Assembly (NCBI RefSeq): GCF_001425665.1
Contig: NZ_LMCX01000002.1
Span: forward strand, 248,001 to 312,000
Length of the DNA: 64,000 nucleotides
Direction: 5' to 3'
Source: Yonghaparkia sp. Root332
Lineage (GTDB): Bacteria; Actinomycetota; Actinomycetes; Actinomycetales; Microbacteriaceae
The position numbers and the translations under genes were made by a program. Positions 1 through 8,109 of the stretch are shown piece by piece. The notes beneath the pieces were generated by a model. That model was not told where the DNA came from. It worked only from the letters and a program-made list of their open reading frames with translations, and made no database searches. The stretch's first letter is position 1, and each line of letters opens with the position of its first letter.

Positions 1-1498
1 CCGGGCCGATCGAGAACGTTCCGCCGCGCTCGACGGCGCGGGCACGGAGGTTCTCGAGCCCGCTGCGCCTGCCCGAGGCGGGCATCCCGATGCCGTCATC
101 GGTGATCGTGATGACCACCTGGGCGCCGCGCACGGCGATGCTGACCGCGACGGCGCGCGCGCTGGCGTGACGCACCGCGTTGGAGAGGGCCTCGCGGACG
201 ACCGCGGCGACCTCGTCTCCGAGCGAGGTGTCGACGAGCGTGTCGACGGGACCGCTGAACTCCAGGCGGGAGTCGAGGCCCTCGCCCTCGAGGGTCTGCC
301 GCACGAGCGTGTTGATGCGCGCGCGGAGGCTGTAGGTCTCGGCCGACGGAGGGGCGGAGAGCCGGTAGATCGCCTGCCGGATCTGCCGGATGGTGGCGTC
401 GATGGCGTCGACCTGCGCGGCGATCTTGGCGCCGGTGGGCGATGCGGGGTCACCGACGGCGCTCTGCAGGGTGAGCCCGATCGCGAACAGGCTCTGGATG
501 ACGTGGTCGTGCAGGTCGCGCGCGATGCGCTCGCGCTCGTCGGCGAGGGCGAGCCGCTGCTCGTCGATGCGCGACACCGCGAGCTCGCGCGCGATCGCGA
601 CCGAGCGCGCGAAGCGCTCGGCCGTCTCGCGATCGCCGTCGTCGAACGGATGCCCGCCCGGCCCGCGGACGATCTCGAGCGTTCCGAGGCGGCGCTCCTC
701 CGCTCCCAGCAGGGGCACGGCGAGGCGCGGGCCGTCCCCTCCGGCGTCGCCCGCCGTGGCGGCGAGCTCGCTGTCGCCCTCGCCGATGCGCAGCACGACC
801 CCGCGCGCCTCGGAGACGGCCAGCACGGTCTCGGCGACCTCCGCGGCGTCGTCGGGGCTCAGTCGACCGGCGAGGAGGCGCTGGATGACGCGCTCGGAGG
901 CCTCCAGCCAGCGGCGCTCGGCCTGCGCCCGCTCGTAGAGGCGCGAGTTGGCGATGGCGGTTCCGGCCATCGCGGCGAGCGTGGTGATGAGGGCCTCGTC
1001 GACGTCGTCGAAGGGCTCGTCGCCGGCGCGCTCGGTGAGGTAGAGGTTGCCGAACACGGCCCCGCCGACGCGGATGGGCACGCCGAGGAAGGACCCCATC
1101 GGCGGGTGGTGGGCGGGGAAGCCGGCCGAGCGCGGGTCTCCGTCGAGCCGGTCGAGTCGGATGGTGTGCGCCTCGGTGATGACGGCGCCGAGGATGCCGT
1201 GACCGGTCGGGAGGCTGCCGATGCGCTCGGCCTGGTCGAGGGTGAGCCCGGAGTGCAGGAAGCGCTCGAGGCTGCCATCGGGGGCGATGACGCCGAGCGC
1301 GCCGTAGTGGGCGCCGACGAGCTCGCGAGCGACCTCGACGATGCGCTGCAGGGCGTGGGTGAGGTCGAGCTCGCGCGTGACGGTCTGCGCGGCCGAGACG
1401 AGCAGGGCGAGGCGCTCGCGCCCGGCCGTCGGATCGTCGGTGCGGTCGAGGATCCGCGAGACGAGCGCGGTGAGGTCGTCGTGCCCCTCGAGCTGCAC
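1..1498 (-). CDS. GAF-domain sensor histidine kinase, NarL/DevS type (3' end cut by window edge)
   Basis: Reading the minus strand from a GTG at 1498 gives at least 499 codons that run off the left edge. The order is a short N-terminal region, a GAF domain at about residues 40-165 (Gly-rich core GVPIRVGG), a second GAF-like segment to about 300, then a HisKA_3 dimerisation helix ERIARDLHDHVIQ with phospho-acceptor His330, and a HATPase with a DDGIGMP motif near the edge. This is the DevS/DosS arrangement of cytoplasmic kinases that pair with NarL-type response regulators. The GTG lies 3 bases after the terC stop, so the two are probably co-transcribed. The partner regulator is not in the window. 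Whether the GAF domains bind haem cannot be decided. Confidence 0.85.
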   Translation of the reverse strand, partial: MQLEGHDDLTALVSRILDRTDDPTAGRERLALLVSAAQTVTRELDLTHALQRIVEVARELVGAHYGALGVIAPDGSLERFLHSGLTLDQAERIGSLPTGHGILGAVITEAHTIRLDRLDGDPRSAGFPAHHPPMGSFLGVPIRVGGAVFGNLYLTERAGDEPFDDVDEALITTLAAMAGTAIANSRLYERAQAERRWLEASERVIQRLLAGRLSPDDAAEVAETVLAVSEARGVVLRIGEGDSELAATAGDAGGDGPRLAVPLLGAEERRLGTLEIVRGPGGHPFDDGDRETAERFARSVAIARELAVSRIDEQRLALADERERIARDLHDHVIQSLFAIGLTLQSAVGDPASPTGAKIAAQVDAIDATIRQIRQAIYRLSAPPSAETYSLRARINTLVRQTLEGEGLDSRLEFSGPVDTLVDTSLGDEVAAVVREALSNAVRHASARAVAVSIAVRGAQVVITITDDGIGMPASGRRSGLENLRARAVERGGTFSIGP

Positions 1499-1501
1499 GC
1501 G

Positions 1502-2308
1502 CTAGGGCTTCGTCGAGGCGGGGGCCGGGGCGGTCTCGCCGGTCTCCTTGACCATGACGGGTCGCAGGTGCACGGGCTCGATCGTCTGGTGGCGCTTCTT
1601 GGCCGCCCGGCCGCGGGCGATGAGGTTGAGCACCTCGACACCGATCGCGAAGGCGATGGGGCCGTAGATGAGGGCCTTGTCGATCTTCACGTCGAAGCCC
1701 TCGGCGATGAGCATCGAGCCGATGAGCACGAGGAAGGCGAGCGCGAGCATCTTGACCGTGGGGTGGCGGTTGACGAAGTCGCTCACCGCCTTGGCGGTGA
1801 ACAGCATGATGACGACGGCGATGACGACGGCGGCGACCATGACCCAGAGCTCGTCGACCATGCCGACGGCGGTGATGACGGAGTCGATGGAGAAGACGAG
1901 GTCGATGAGGAGGATCTGCACGATCACGGCGCCGAACGTCGCCGCCTTGCCGCCGCCGGAGGCGTGGCCCTCCTCGCCCTCGAGCCGCTCGTGGATCTCG
2001 GTGACGGCCTTGTAGACGAGGAACAGGCCTCCGACGATGAGGATCAGGTCCTTGCCGGAGAAGCCCATGCCGAACAGCTCGAAGAGGTCGGCGGTGAGCG
2101 TGATCACCCACGACGCGGCGAACAGCAGACCGATGCGCAGGAACATCGCGAGGGTGAGACCGAGGACGCGAGCCCTGTTCTGCTGCTCGGGCGGCAGCTT
2201 GCCGGCGAGGATGGAGATGAACACGACGTTGTCGATGCCCAGCACGATCTCCAGGACGAGAAGGGTGGCGAACGCGACGAGGAGCTCGGGCGTGAAGACG
2301 ATGTCCAT
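1502..2308 (-). CDS. TerC family integral membrane protein
   Basis: 268 residues with about seven to eight hydrophobic helices and the TerC hallmarks: an early LEIVLGIDNVVF segment and a second FSIDSVITAVG segment, each placing an Asp inside a membrane helix. TerC proteins are implicated in metal (manganese, calcium) efflux and in metallation of exported enzymes; the tellurite label is historical. A TAGGAT -10 box at 2316-2321 sits 7 bases before the ATG, predicting a leaderless transcript. The C-terminal tail is polar and Ala/Pro-rich. It precedes the GAF kinase by 3 bases. Family assignment is firm; the transported ion is unknown. Confidence 0.9.
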   Translation of the reverse strand: MDIVFTPELLVAFATLLVLEIVLGIDNVVFISILAGKLPPEQQNRARVLGLTLAMFLRIGLLFAASWVITLTADLFELFGMGFSGKDLILIVGGLFLVYKAVTEIHERLEGEEGHASGGGKAATFGAVIVQILLIDLVFSIDSVITAVGMVDELWVMVAAVVIAVVIMLFTAKAVSDFVNRHPTVKMLALAFLVLIGSMLIAEGFDVKIDKALIYGPIAFAIGVEVLNLIARGRAAKKRHQTIEPVHLRPVMVKETGETAPAPASTKP

Positions 2309-2344
2309 GCCCAGGATCCTACTGAGGCCCGTCGGTGGGCGGGC

Positions 2345-3148
2345 TCAGCCCGTCGCGCCCTCCCACCCCAGGCGAGCCTTGACGACCGCGGCGGCCTCGG
2401 TCGGCCAGTCGCTCCATCGCGCGATGGCCGTCGCCTCGGCGACGTAGAGGAGCCCGCGGGCGGCCGTCTCCGGGTCGCGCTCGAGGGCGCGCTCGAGCAC
2501 GGCGGCGAGGTCGGGATGCACCTGCTCGAGCCGTCGGAACACGTCGAGGTCGTCGAGCCGGGGGTCGCCCGCGCCCGGCACGACGCGGCGGTGCAGGGCG
2601 AGCAGGTGCGCGAGGGCGTGGGTGCGGATGAACTGCCCCGCCGTCAGGGTCTCCCCGCGCCGCGCGCGCCCGACCCCGATGAGCAGGAGGGCCAGGAACA
2701 GCTGGGCGTGCTCGAGCGGCGTGCGCTCGGAGCCCGGCTTGGGCTTCGCCGCGACATCCTTCATCGTCGCGTAGACGCCGCCGCGGTCGAGGGGCACCTC
2801 GAAGGCGTTCGCGTGCGCGAGGCTCAGCTCGCCGGGGCCGAACACGGCGAACTCGAGCACGTGGCCGTCGCGGTACACGCACTTGAGCCCGTGCGCGGTC
2901 TCGCGCGCGGCGATCACGAGCTGGTCGTGGTCGGGCAGCCAGCGCAGGTCGGTGCGCATCGCCTCCGCGTCGTGGTGGCTCGAGCAGACGACGAGGAAGT
3001 CGTGGTCGCTCCACTCGTCGACGCGCGAGCGGTCGGCGGTCGAGCCGGCGAGGACGAGGCCCGTGACCTCGGGCCGCGATTCGAGCGAGTCGATGAGCCG
3101 GTCGAGGTAGGCGGAGAACGCGCGGCGGACGCCGCTGATGTCGAGCAT
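2345..3148 (-). CDS. nucleotidyltransferase-domain protein
   Basis: 267 residues. The N-terminal third carries the Pol-beta-type nucleotidyltransferase signature: LAGSTADRS followed by WSDHDFLVV, that is Gly-Ser then an Asp-x-Asp pair that would hold magnesium. The C-terminal part is helical and resembles the substrate domains of aminoglycoside-type or MNT-type transferases, but the substrate is not apparent. The start at 3148 is chosen because a TAGGGT -10 box (3156-3161) lies 7 bases upstream; a longer frame exists but would read back through the divergent TPP riboswitch. No antitoxin or HEPN partner is adjacent, so a toxin-antitoxin role is not supported. Confidence 0.8.
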   Translation of the reverse strand: MLDISGVRRAFSAYLDRLIDSLESRPEVTGLVLAGSTADRSRVDEWSDHDFLVVCSSHHDAEAMRTDLRWLPDHDQLVIAARETAHGLKCVYRDGHVLEFAVFGPGELSLAHANAFEVPLDRGGVYATMKDVAAKPKPGSERTPLEHAQLFLALLLIGVGRARRGETLTAGQFIRTHALAHLLALHRRVVPGAGDPRLDDLDVFRRLEQVHPDLAAVLERALERDPETAARGLLYVAEATAIARWSDWPTEAAAVVKARLGWEGATG

Positions 3149-3190
3149 GCGCACCACCCTAGGGCGGTCGGGGGCGTACACTGAGCGCTG

Positions 3191-3280
3191 TACACGGGAG
3201 TCCGGTGAGCCGGGCTGAGAGGAAGCTTCTCCAAGCTTCGACCGTCGAACCTGATCCGGATCATGCCGGCGCAGGGAGGA
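3191..3280 (+). promoter_or_regulatory. TPP riboswitch (THI element)
   Basis: The conserved THI-box elements occur in order: GGGAGTCCGGTGAGCCGG, CTGAGAGGAAG, a short variable hairpin (AAGCTTCTCCAAGCTT) and then ACCGTCGAACCTGATCCGG-ATCATGCCGGCGCAGGGA. These are the pyrimidine- and pyrophosphate-sensing helices of the thiamine pyrophosphate aptamer. It lies directly upstream of the ykoE transporter gene, so high TPP should switch off the importer. How it acts (masking the ribosome binding site or termination) is not obvious from sequence. Confidence 0.95.
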
Positions 3281-3344
3281 CTTCTCGCACCCGTGCCGAA
3301 CCGTTCGGCGTCTCATGACGCCCTTCTCGAAAGGCACGATCCTC

Positions 3345-3983
3345 ATGGTCTCGACCGCAGCATCCTCGACCGCCCCCGCGGCGCGCGCACCGCGCCCCTC
3401 GATGCGGTGGCGCGTCGTCGACATCGTCGTCGCGAGCGTCCTCGGCGTCGCCGGCGGCCTCGTCATGGTCGTCTGGAACCTCACCTACCAGCCGATCACC
3501 GCCCCGATCGAGGCGGCCCTGCCGGGCCTGCAGGCGCTCCTGTACGGCGTCTGGCTGTTCCCGGCCGTGCTCGTCGGCCTCGTCGTGCGCAAGCCCGGCG
3601 CGGCGCTCTACGGCGAGCTCGTCGCCGCGGCGACCTCGGCGCTGCTCGGCGGGTTCTGGGGCTGGACGGCGATCCAGTGGGGTCTCGTGCAGGGCCTCGG
3701 CGCCGAGCTCGTCTTCGCGATCCTGCTCTACCGCGCGTGGGGGCTCGTCCCGGCCCTCCTCGCCGGTCTCGGCGCGGGCGTCGGCATGGCTGTCATGGAT
3801 CTCACGTTCTACTACCCCGACTCGCGCCCCGAGTTCGCCGTCCTCTACGCCGTGAGCGCGATGATCTCGGGCGCCGTCCTCGCGGGCGGCGGCTCGTGGC
3901 TGCTGACGCGCGCCCTCGCGCGCACGGGCGCGCTCAGCCGGTTCGCGGCGGGGCGCGAGCACGCGGCGCGTGCCGATTCCTGA
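3345..3983 (+). CDS. ykoE: ECF transporter S component for thiamine precursor (YkoE)
   Basis: 212 residues from the ATG at 3345, which has GAAAGG 10 bases upstream; an in-frame ATG at 3315 has no ribosome binding site. About six hydrophobic helices with a YkoE-like pattern (NLTYQPITAPI, YGELVAAATSALLGGFWGW, DLTFYY). YkoE is the substrate-binding membrane subunit of an energy-coupling-factor importer for hydroxymethylpyrimidine or thiamine. The upstream TPP riboswitch and downstream ATPase/T-component gene, overlapped by 14 bases, support this. The substrate is inferred from the family and the riboswitch. Confidence 0.93.
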   Translation: MVSTAASSTAPAARAPRPSMRWRVVDIVVASVLGVAGGLVMVVWNLTYQPITAPIEAALPGLQALLYGVWLFPAVLVGLVVRKPGAALYGELVAAATSALLGGFWGWTAIQWGLVQGLGAELVFAILLYRAWGLVPALLAGLGAGVGMAVMDLTFYYPDSRPEFAVLYAVSAMISGAVLAGGGSWLLTRALARTGALSRFAAGREHAARADS

Positions 3984-6351
3984 CACCGGTCGACCTCCGG
4001 GCGGGGATGCCGCTCTCGCGTCGCGCGCGGGAGCGGCGTCCCTCGCCGCCGAGGCCTGGAGCTGGACCCCCGCGGGCCGCGCCGCCCCCGTGCTCGACGG
4101 CCTCGATCTCGCGATCGAGCCCGGCGAGCGCGTGCTGCTGCTCGGCGCCTCCGGCAGCGGCAAGTCGACCCTGCTGCAGGCCTTCGCGGGCGTGCTCGGA
4201 GCCGACGACGAGGGCACGCGCGCGGGGACGCTGACGGTCGACGGCCGCGACCCCGCCGACGCACGCGGCCGGGTGGGGCTGCTCCTGCAGGATCCGGACG
4301 CCCAGCTCGTCCTCGCCCGCGCGGGCGACGACATCGCCTTCGGCCCCGAGAACCTGGGCGTGCCGGTCGAGGAGATCCGCCGCCGCGTGCCGCTCGCGCT
4401 CGCCGCGGTGGGGCTCGACCTGCCCCTCGACGCCGACACGACGCGCCTGTCGGGCGGGCAGAAGCAGCGGCTCGCGCTCGCGGGCGTGCTCGCGCTGCGC
4501 CCCGGCGCGCTCCTGCTCGACGAGCCGACCGCGCAGCTCGACCCCGCGGGGGTCCGCGAGGTCGCCGCCGCGGTCGCCGAGCTCGTCGCCGATCGCTCCA
4601 TGACGCTCCTCGTCGTCGAGCACCGCGTGGACGTGTGGGCGCCGCTCGTCGATCGCGTCATCGTGCTCGAGGAGGGGCGGGTCGTGGCCGACGGCCCTGT
4701 CGCCGACGTGATGCGCGCGCAGGGGGAGCGGCTCGCCGCGCGCGGGGTCTGGGTTCCCGGGCGCGCGCCGGAGCATCCGTCGCCGGCGTCGCGCGAGCCG
4801 GGGGAGACCCTGCTGCGGGCGCGGGGCGTGGCGGTGCGGCCCCGCGGCGGCGAGGTCGTGCAGTCGGGGCTCGACCTCGAGGTGCGCGCCGGTGAGGTCA
4901 TCGCGCTCACGGGGGTCAACGGCGCGGGCAAGACCACGCTCGCCCTCACGCTCGCGGGCCTGCTCGAGCCGGCCGCGGGCGAGGTCGTAGCGGGGGATGC
5001 CCTGCGCGGCATCGTCCCGCCCGTCGACGAGCCCTCGCCCGCCGCATGGAGCTCGCGCGCCCTCGTCGCCCGCCTCGGCGTCGTCTTCCAGAACCCCGAG
5101 CACCAGTTCATCGCGGCGACCGTGCGCGAGGAGCTCGGGGTCGGCCCGCGCGCCCTCGGCCGCTCCGAGGGCGAGGTCGCGGCGATCGTCGAGCCGCTGC
5201 TCGACCGGCTGCGGCTGCGGGCGCTCGCCGGCTCGAGCCCGTTCACGCTCAGCGGAGGCGAGCAGCGGCGGCTCTCGGTCGCGACGGCTCTCGCGACCGC
5301 ACCGCCCGTGCTCGTGCTCGACGAGCCGAGCTTCGGGCAGGACTCGCGCACGTGGGCCGAGCTCGCGGCCCTGCTCGCGGCGCACCGCGACGCCGGCGGC
5401 GCGATCGTCATGGCGACGCACGACCGCGAGCTCGTCGCGGCGCTCACCGCGCGCGAGGTCGTGCTGCCCGCGCCCGCGGCCGCGTCACCCATCACTGCCA
5501 CCGGCGGCGTCCATCGGTCAGTCGTTGCGGGCGAGTCCACCGGCTCCCGCAACGAACGACCGACAGACGACGGAGAGGCACCGCGACGACCGCGCGCCCC
5601 GCTGGTCGAGCGGCTCAACCCCGTCGCGGCGATCGCCGCGACCCTTCTGCCGGCGCTCATGCTCATCGTCACCCTCGACGTCGTCTCGGCGGGCGTCGCG
5701 CTCGCCCTGCAGCTCGCCCTGCTGCCGCTGCTGGGCGTCGCGCCGCGCCTGCTCCTGCTGCGCCTGGCACCCGTGCTGATCGCCGCGCCGCTCACGGCGC
5801 TCACGCTCCTGCTCTACGGCGAGGAGGGCGGCCGCGTCTACGCGGAGCTCCTGCTCGTGCGCATCAGCGACAACTCGATCGAGCTCGCGGCCGCCACGTT
5901 CCTGCGGGTGCTCGCCATCGGCATCCCCGCCATCGCCCTGTTCGCGCGGCCCGACGCGACGCGCCTCGGCGACGCCCTCAGCCAGAACCTGCGTCTGCCC
6001 GCCCGCTTCGTGCTCGGCGCCGTCGCCGCCCTGCGCCTGATCACCCTCCTCCGCGACGACGCGCGCATGCTCGAGCGGGCCCGCCGCGCGCGCGGGGTCG
6101 GCGACCGCGGGGCGATCCGCCGCGCGGCGGGGCTCGTGCTGTCGCTGCTCGTCCTCGCGATCCGCCGCGGGTCGAGCCTCGCGATCGCGATGGAGGCCCG
6201 CGGCTTCGGCGCGCGCATCCGTCGCACCTGGCTGCGCGCCTCGCCCTGGCGCGGCGTCGACTCCGCCGCCGTGCTCGTGGGCGTGCTCGTCTCCGTCGCC
6301 GCGCTCGTCGCCGCCCTCCAGACGGGGGAGTTCAATGCGATCGTCGACTGA
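3970..6351 (+). CDS. fused ECF transporter: two ABC ATPase domains plus T component (YkoD-YkoC)
   Basis: 793 residues in one uninterrupted frame starting with GTG inside the end of ykoE. ATPase 1: Walker A GASGSGKST (59-67), signature LSGGQKQR, Walker B LLLDEPTAQLD. ATPase 2: Walker A GVNGAGKTT near 315, signature LSGGEQRR, Walker B LVLDEPSFGQD. From about 543 the protein becomes a membrane T component with CbiQ-family coupling motifs ARRARG and AMEARGFGA. YkoD (double ATPase) and YkoC (T) are usually separate proteins; here they are joined through a Ser/Thr/Arg-rich linker (about 497-543) encoded by a palindromic DNA element. Together with YkoE it would form the whole importer. Confidence 0.92.
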   Translation: MPIPDTGRPPGGDAALASRAGAASLAAEAWSWTPAGRAAPVLDGLDLAIEPGERVLLLGASGSGKSTLLQAFAGVLGADDEGTRAGTLTVDGRDPADARGRVGLLLQDPDAQLVLARAGDDIAFGPENLGVPVEEIRRRVPLALAAVGLDLPLDADTTRLSGGQKQRLALAGVLALRPGALLLDEPTAQLDPAGVREVAAAVAELVADRSMTLLVVEHRVDVWAPLVDRVIVLEEGRVVADGPVADVMRAQGERLAARGVWVPGRAPEHPSPASREPGETLLRARGVAVRPRGGEVVQSGLDLEVRAGEVIALTGVNGAGKTTLALTLAGLLEPAAGEVVAGDALRGIVPPVDEPSPAAWSSRALVARLGVVFQNPEHQFIAATVREELGVGPRALGRSEGEVAAIVEPLLDRLRLRALAGSSPFTLSGGEQRRLSVATALATAPPVLVLDEPSFGQDSRTWAELAALLAAHRDAGGAIVMATHDRELVAALTAREVVLPAPAAASPITATGGVHRSVVAGESTGSRNERPTDDGEAPRRPRAPLVERLNPVAAIAATLLPALMLIVTLDVVSAGVALALQLALLPLLGVAPRLLLLRLAPVLIAAPLTALTLLLYGEEGGRVYAELLLVRISDNSIELAAATFLRVLAIGIPAIALFARPDATRLGDALSQNLRLPARFVLGAVAALRLITLLRDDARMLERARRARGVGDRGAIRRAAGLVLSLLVLAIRRGSSLAIAMEARGFGARIRRTWLRASPWRGVDSAAVLVGVLVSVAALVAALQTGEFNAIVD
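5515..5562. repeat. palindromic element inside the YkoD-YkoC linker
   Basis: Two 17-base arms, 5515-5531 (CGGTCAGTCGTTGCGGG) and 5546-5562 (CCCGCAACGAACGACCG), are inverted copies with 15 of 17 positions matching, around a 14-base loop. Similarity of the arms continues a few bases outward with mismatches. It encodes residues 516-531 of the fused transporter, exactly the stretch joining the second ATPase to the T component. It looks like a REP/RUP-type intergenic palindrome captured in frame. No second copy is visible in this window, so mobility is an inference. Confidence 0.6.
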
Positions 6352-6841
6352 CCGGCCGCGCGTGACGCTCGTCGACGGGCGCTCGGGCTCCGGCAAGACG
6401 ACCTGGGCGACGGCGCTCGCCGAGCGCTCCGGCGCGCGCCTGCTGAGCCTCGACGAGGTCTACCCGGGGTGGGACGGCCTCGAGGCCGCCGAGGCGCACG
6501 TCATCGCCCACGTGCTCGCGCCGGTCGCCGAGGGTCGCGACGGCCGCTACCGCACGTGGGACTGGGCCCGCTCCCGCCCGGGCGAGTGGCGAGCGGTGGA
6601 TGCGGCCCTCCCGCTCGTCGTCGAGGGCTGCGGTGCGCTGAGCCCCGCGTCGCGATCGCTCGCCCACCACGGCGTGTGGATCCAGCTGCCCGACCCCGAG
6701 CGGCGCGCCCGCGCGATCGCGCGCGACGGCGAGACCTTCGAGCGCGAGTGGGAGCGCTGGGCGCGCCAGGAGGAGTGGCACGCGCGACTGCACGACCCGC
6801 ACGGCTGCGCCGACGAGCTCGTCGACGGCGGCGGCTCCTAG
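6335..6841 (+). CDS. P-loop ATP-binding protein, uridine-kinase-like
   Basis: 168 residues with a Walker A motif DGRSGSGKTTWA near the N-terminus and an Asp-rich LDEVYPGWDGL segment after it, as in small nucleoside/pantothenate-type kinases; the C-terminal half is charged and helical. The start overlaps the transporter gene by 17 bases, so it belongs to the TPP-riboswitch operon, but I cannot name a thiamine-pathway kinase from sequence. Its TAG stop shares the tetranucleotide CTAG at 6838-6841 with the stop of the convergent gene. Substrate unknown. Confidence 0.78.
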   Translation: MRSSTDRPRVTLVDGRSGSGKTTWATALAERSGARLLSLDEVYPGWDGLEAAEAHVIAHVLAPVAEGRDGRYRTWDWARSRPGEWRAVDAALPLVVEGCGALSPASRSLAHHGVWIQLPDPERRARAIARDGETFEREWERWARQEEWHARLHDPHGCADELVDGGGS

Positions 6842-8052
6842 TCGAGCCAGCGGTCGAGCACCGTGAGCGGGTCGGCGAAGCGCCACGCGATGCCCGGCTC
6901 GGCGATCGCCCCGGTGGTCTCGACGCGCACCGACTGCGTGCCGCCGGGCGTCTCGATCTCGAGCCGGCCGACGCTCTGGCCGCGCAGCACCGTGCGCCGC
7001 TCGTCGAGCACGAGGCGCGTCTCGACGTCGCTCGCGTCGAAGGCGAGCACGGTCGCCGGCTCGACGGCGAGGAGGTCGACCGTGCGCCCCCAGTCGGAGG
7101 TCAGCTCGCCGACGACGTCGCCGACCTCGACGACGGCGAGCGGCCGCACGCCGGCCTGGATGGACGGCACGAGCGTCTGCAGAGCCGCGTTCGCGGCGTC
7201 GTAGCCGGGCTGGCCGATCATGACGGCGCCGACGAGCACCTCGCCGACCGGGACGAGCATGACGACGCACACGCCCGCGGCGTCGGTGTAGCTGTTCGTC
7301 GCTCCGAGAGCTCCGAGCGAGGGGGCGACGGCGGCATTGTCGTCGAAGCGGGCGCCGCCGGCGGTGAGCGGCCGCTCGCGCAGGAGGTCCACGAGCACGG
7401 GGTCGGCCGCCGTGAGCTGCGCGAGCACCCCGAGATCGCGCACGGGGGCGACGGTGGCGCGGTTCAGGCCCGTCGCGTCGACGATCACGGTGTCGGGCAT
7501 CCCGTTCTCGGTCAGCCAGGCGGATGCCCTCTCGACGTAGGCGTCCGTGCTGCCGAAGACGGCCTCGGCCAGCAGCTCGGCGGTGTTGTTGCCCGATCCG
7601 ATGACGGTCGCGATGAGCAGGTCGCGCACCGTCCAGCTCTCGGCGAGGGCGACGGGGACGACCCGGATGCCGCTGGCCTGCAGCCCCCGCTGCCGCTGCA
7701 GGTCGTCCTCGTCGATGGTGATGACGGGCCCGGTGCGCCCGGGCTCGAGCTCGGCCTCCTCGATCGCGATGAGGGCGAGCACGAGCTTGGCGATGCCCGC
7801 GATCGGGAGGGGGTCGGCGGCGCCGCCCGTGATCGGCTCGCCCTCGGGCAGCGCGACCGCCGTCGCGCCGGTCTCGGGCAGCACGATCGAGGCGGCGCCC
7901 TCGTCGAGCGCGGTCGTGTCGAACTCCCGCTCGACGGGCGTGAGCGGTGGGATGGGGCTCAGCAGCGCGCCCGCCGCGTACACGGTCGCGATCACGAGCA
8001 GGAGCGCGAAGAGGCTGCTGATGGTGCGCGCGACGCGCCTCGCCGGTTCCAT
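6838..8052 (-). CDS. D-alanyl-D-alanine carboxypeptidase-like protein, active site degraded
   Basis: 404 residues with an N-terminal membrane anchor (about 10-35) and the fold signature of low-molecular-weight penicillin-binding proteins (peptidase S11). The SxN motif is intact (Ser153-Gly-Asn155), but the SxxK motif reads Gly86-Ile-Ala-Lys89 and the KTG motif reads Ala251-Thr-Asn253. In the gene the nucleophile codon is GGC where AGC would give Ser, one transition away. It is probably catalytically dead for peptidoglycan and may bind or regulate instead. A TACCCT -10 box (8059-8064) lies 6 bases before the ATG. The frame is otherwise complete, so this is not a truncated gene. Confidence 0.85.
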   Translation of the reverse strand: MEPARRVARTISSLFALLLVIATVYAAGALLSPIPPLTPVEREFDTTALDEGAASIVLPETGATAVALPEGEPITGGAADPLPIAGIAKLVLALIAIEEAELEPGRTGPVITIDEDDLQRQRGLQASGIRVVPVALAESWTVRDLLIATVIGSGNNTAELLAEAVFGSTDAYVERASAWLTENGMPDTVIVDATGLNRATVAPVRDLGVLAQLTAADPVLVDLLRERPLTAGGARFDDNAAVAPSLGALGATNSYTDAAGVCVVMLVPVGEVLVGAVMIGQPGYDAANAALQTLVPSIQAGVRPLAVVEVGDVVGELTSDWGRTVDLLAVEPATVLAFDASDVETRLVLDERRTVLRGQSVGRLEIETPGGTQSVRVETTGAIAEPGIAWRFADPLTVLDRWLD

Positions 8053-8109
8053 GCGGTCAGGGTAGGCGGGTCGATGGGGTGCCGGGAGGGGGCGCGCCGG
8101 GCGCGGCGA

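Noticed and set aside
2345-3148. Nucleotidyltransferase as toxin or antitoxin of an MNT/HEPN pair
   Set aside because: No HEPN-domain gene is adjacent and the protein is larger than MNT antitoxins.
167-3184. Very long open frame of about 1000 codons on the plus strand opposite the kinase, terC and nucleotidyltransferase genes
   Set aside because: It is antisense to three recognisable genes, with an Arg/Gly/Glu/Asp-rich translation typical of GC-driven shadow frames. The same holds for the long frames at 3261-5804, 6469-8571, 14532-16574, 18513-21407, 25763-28318 and 53555-56392.
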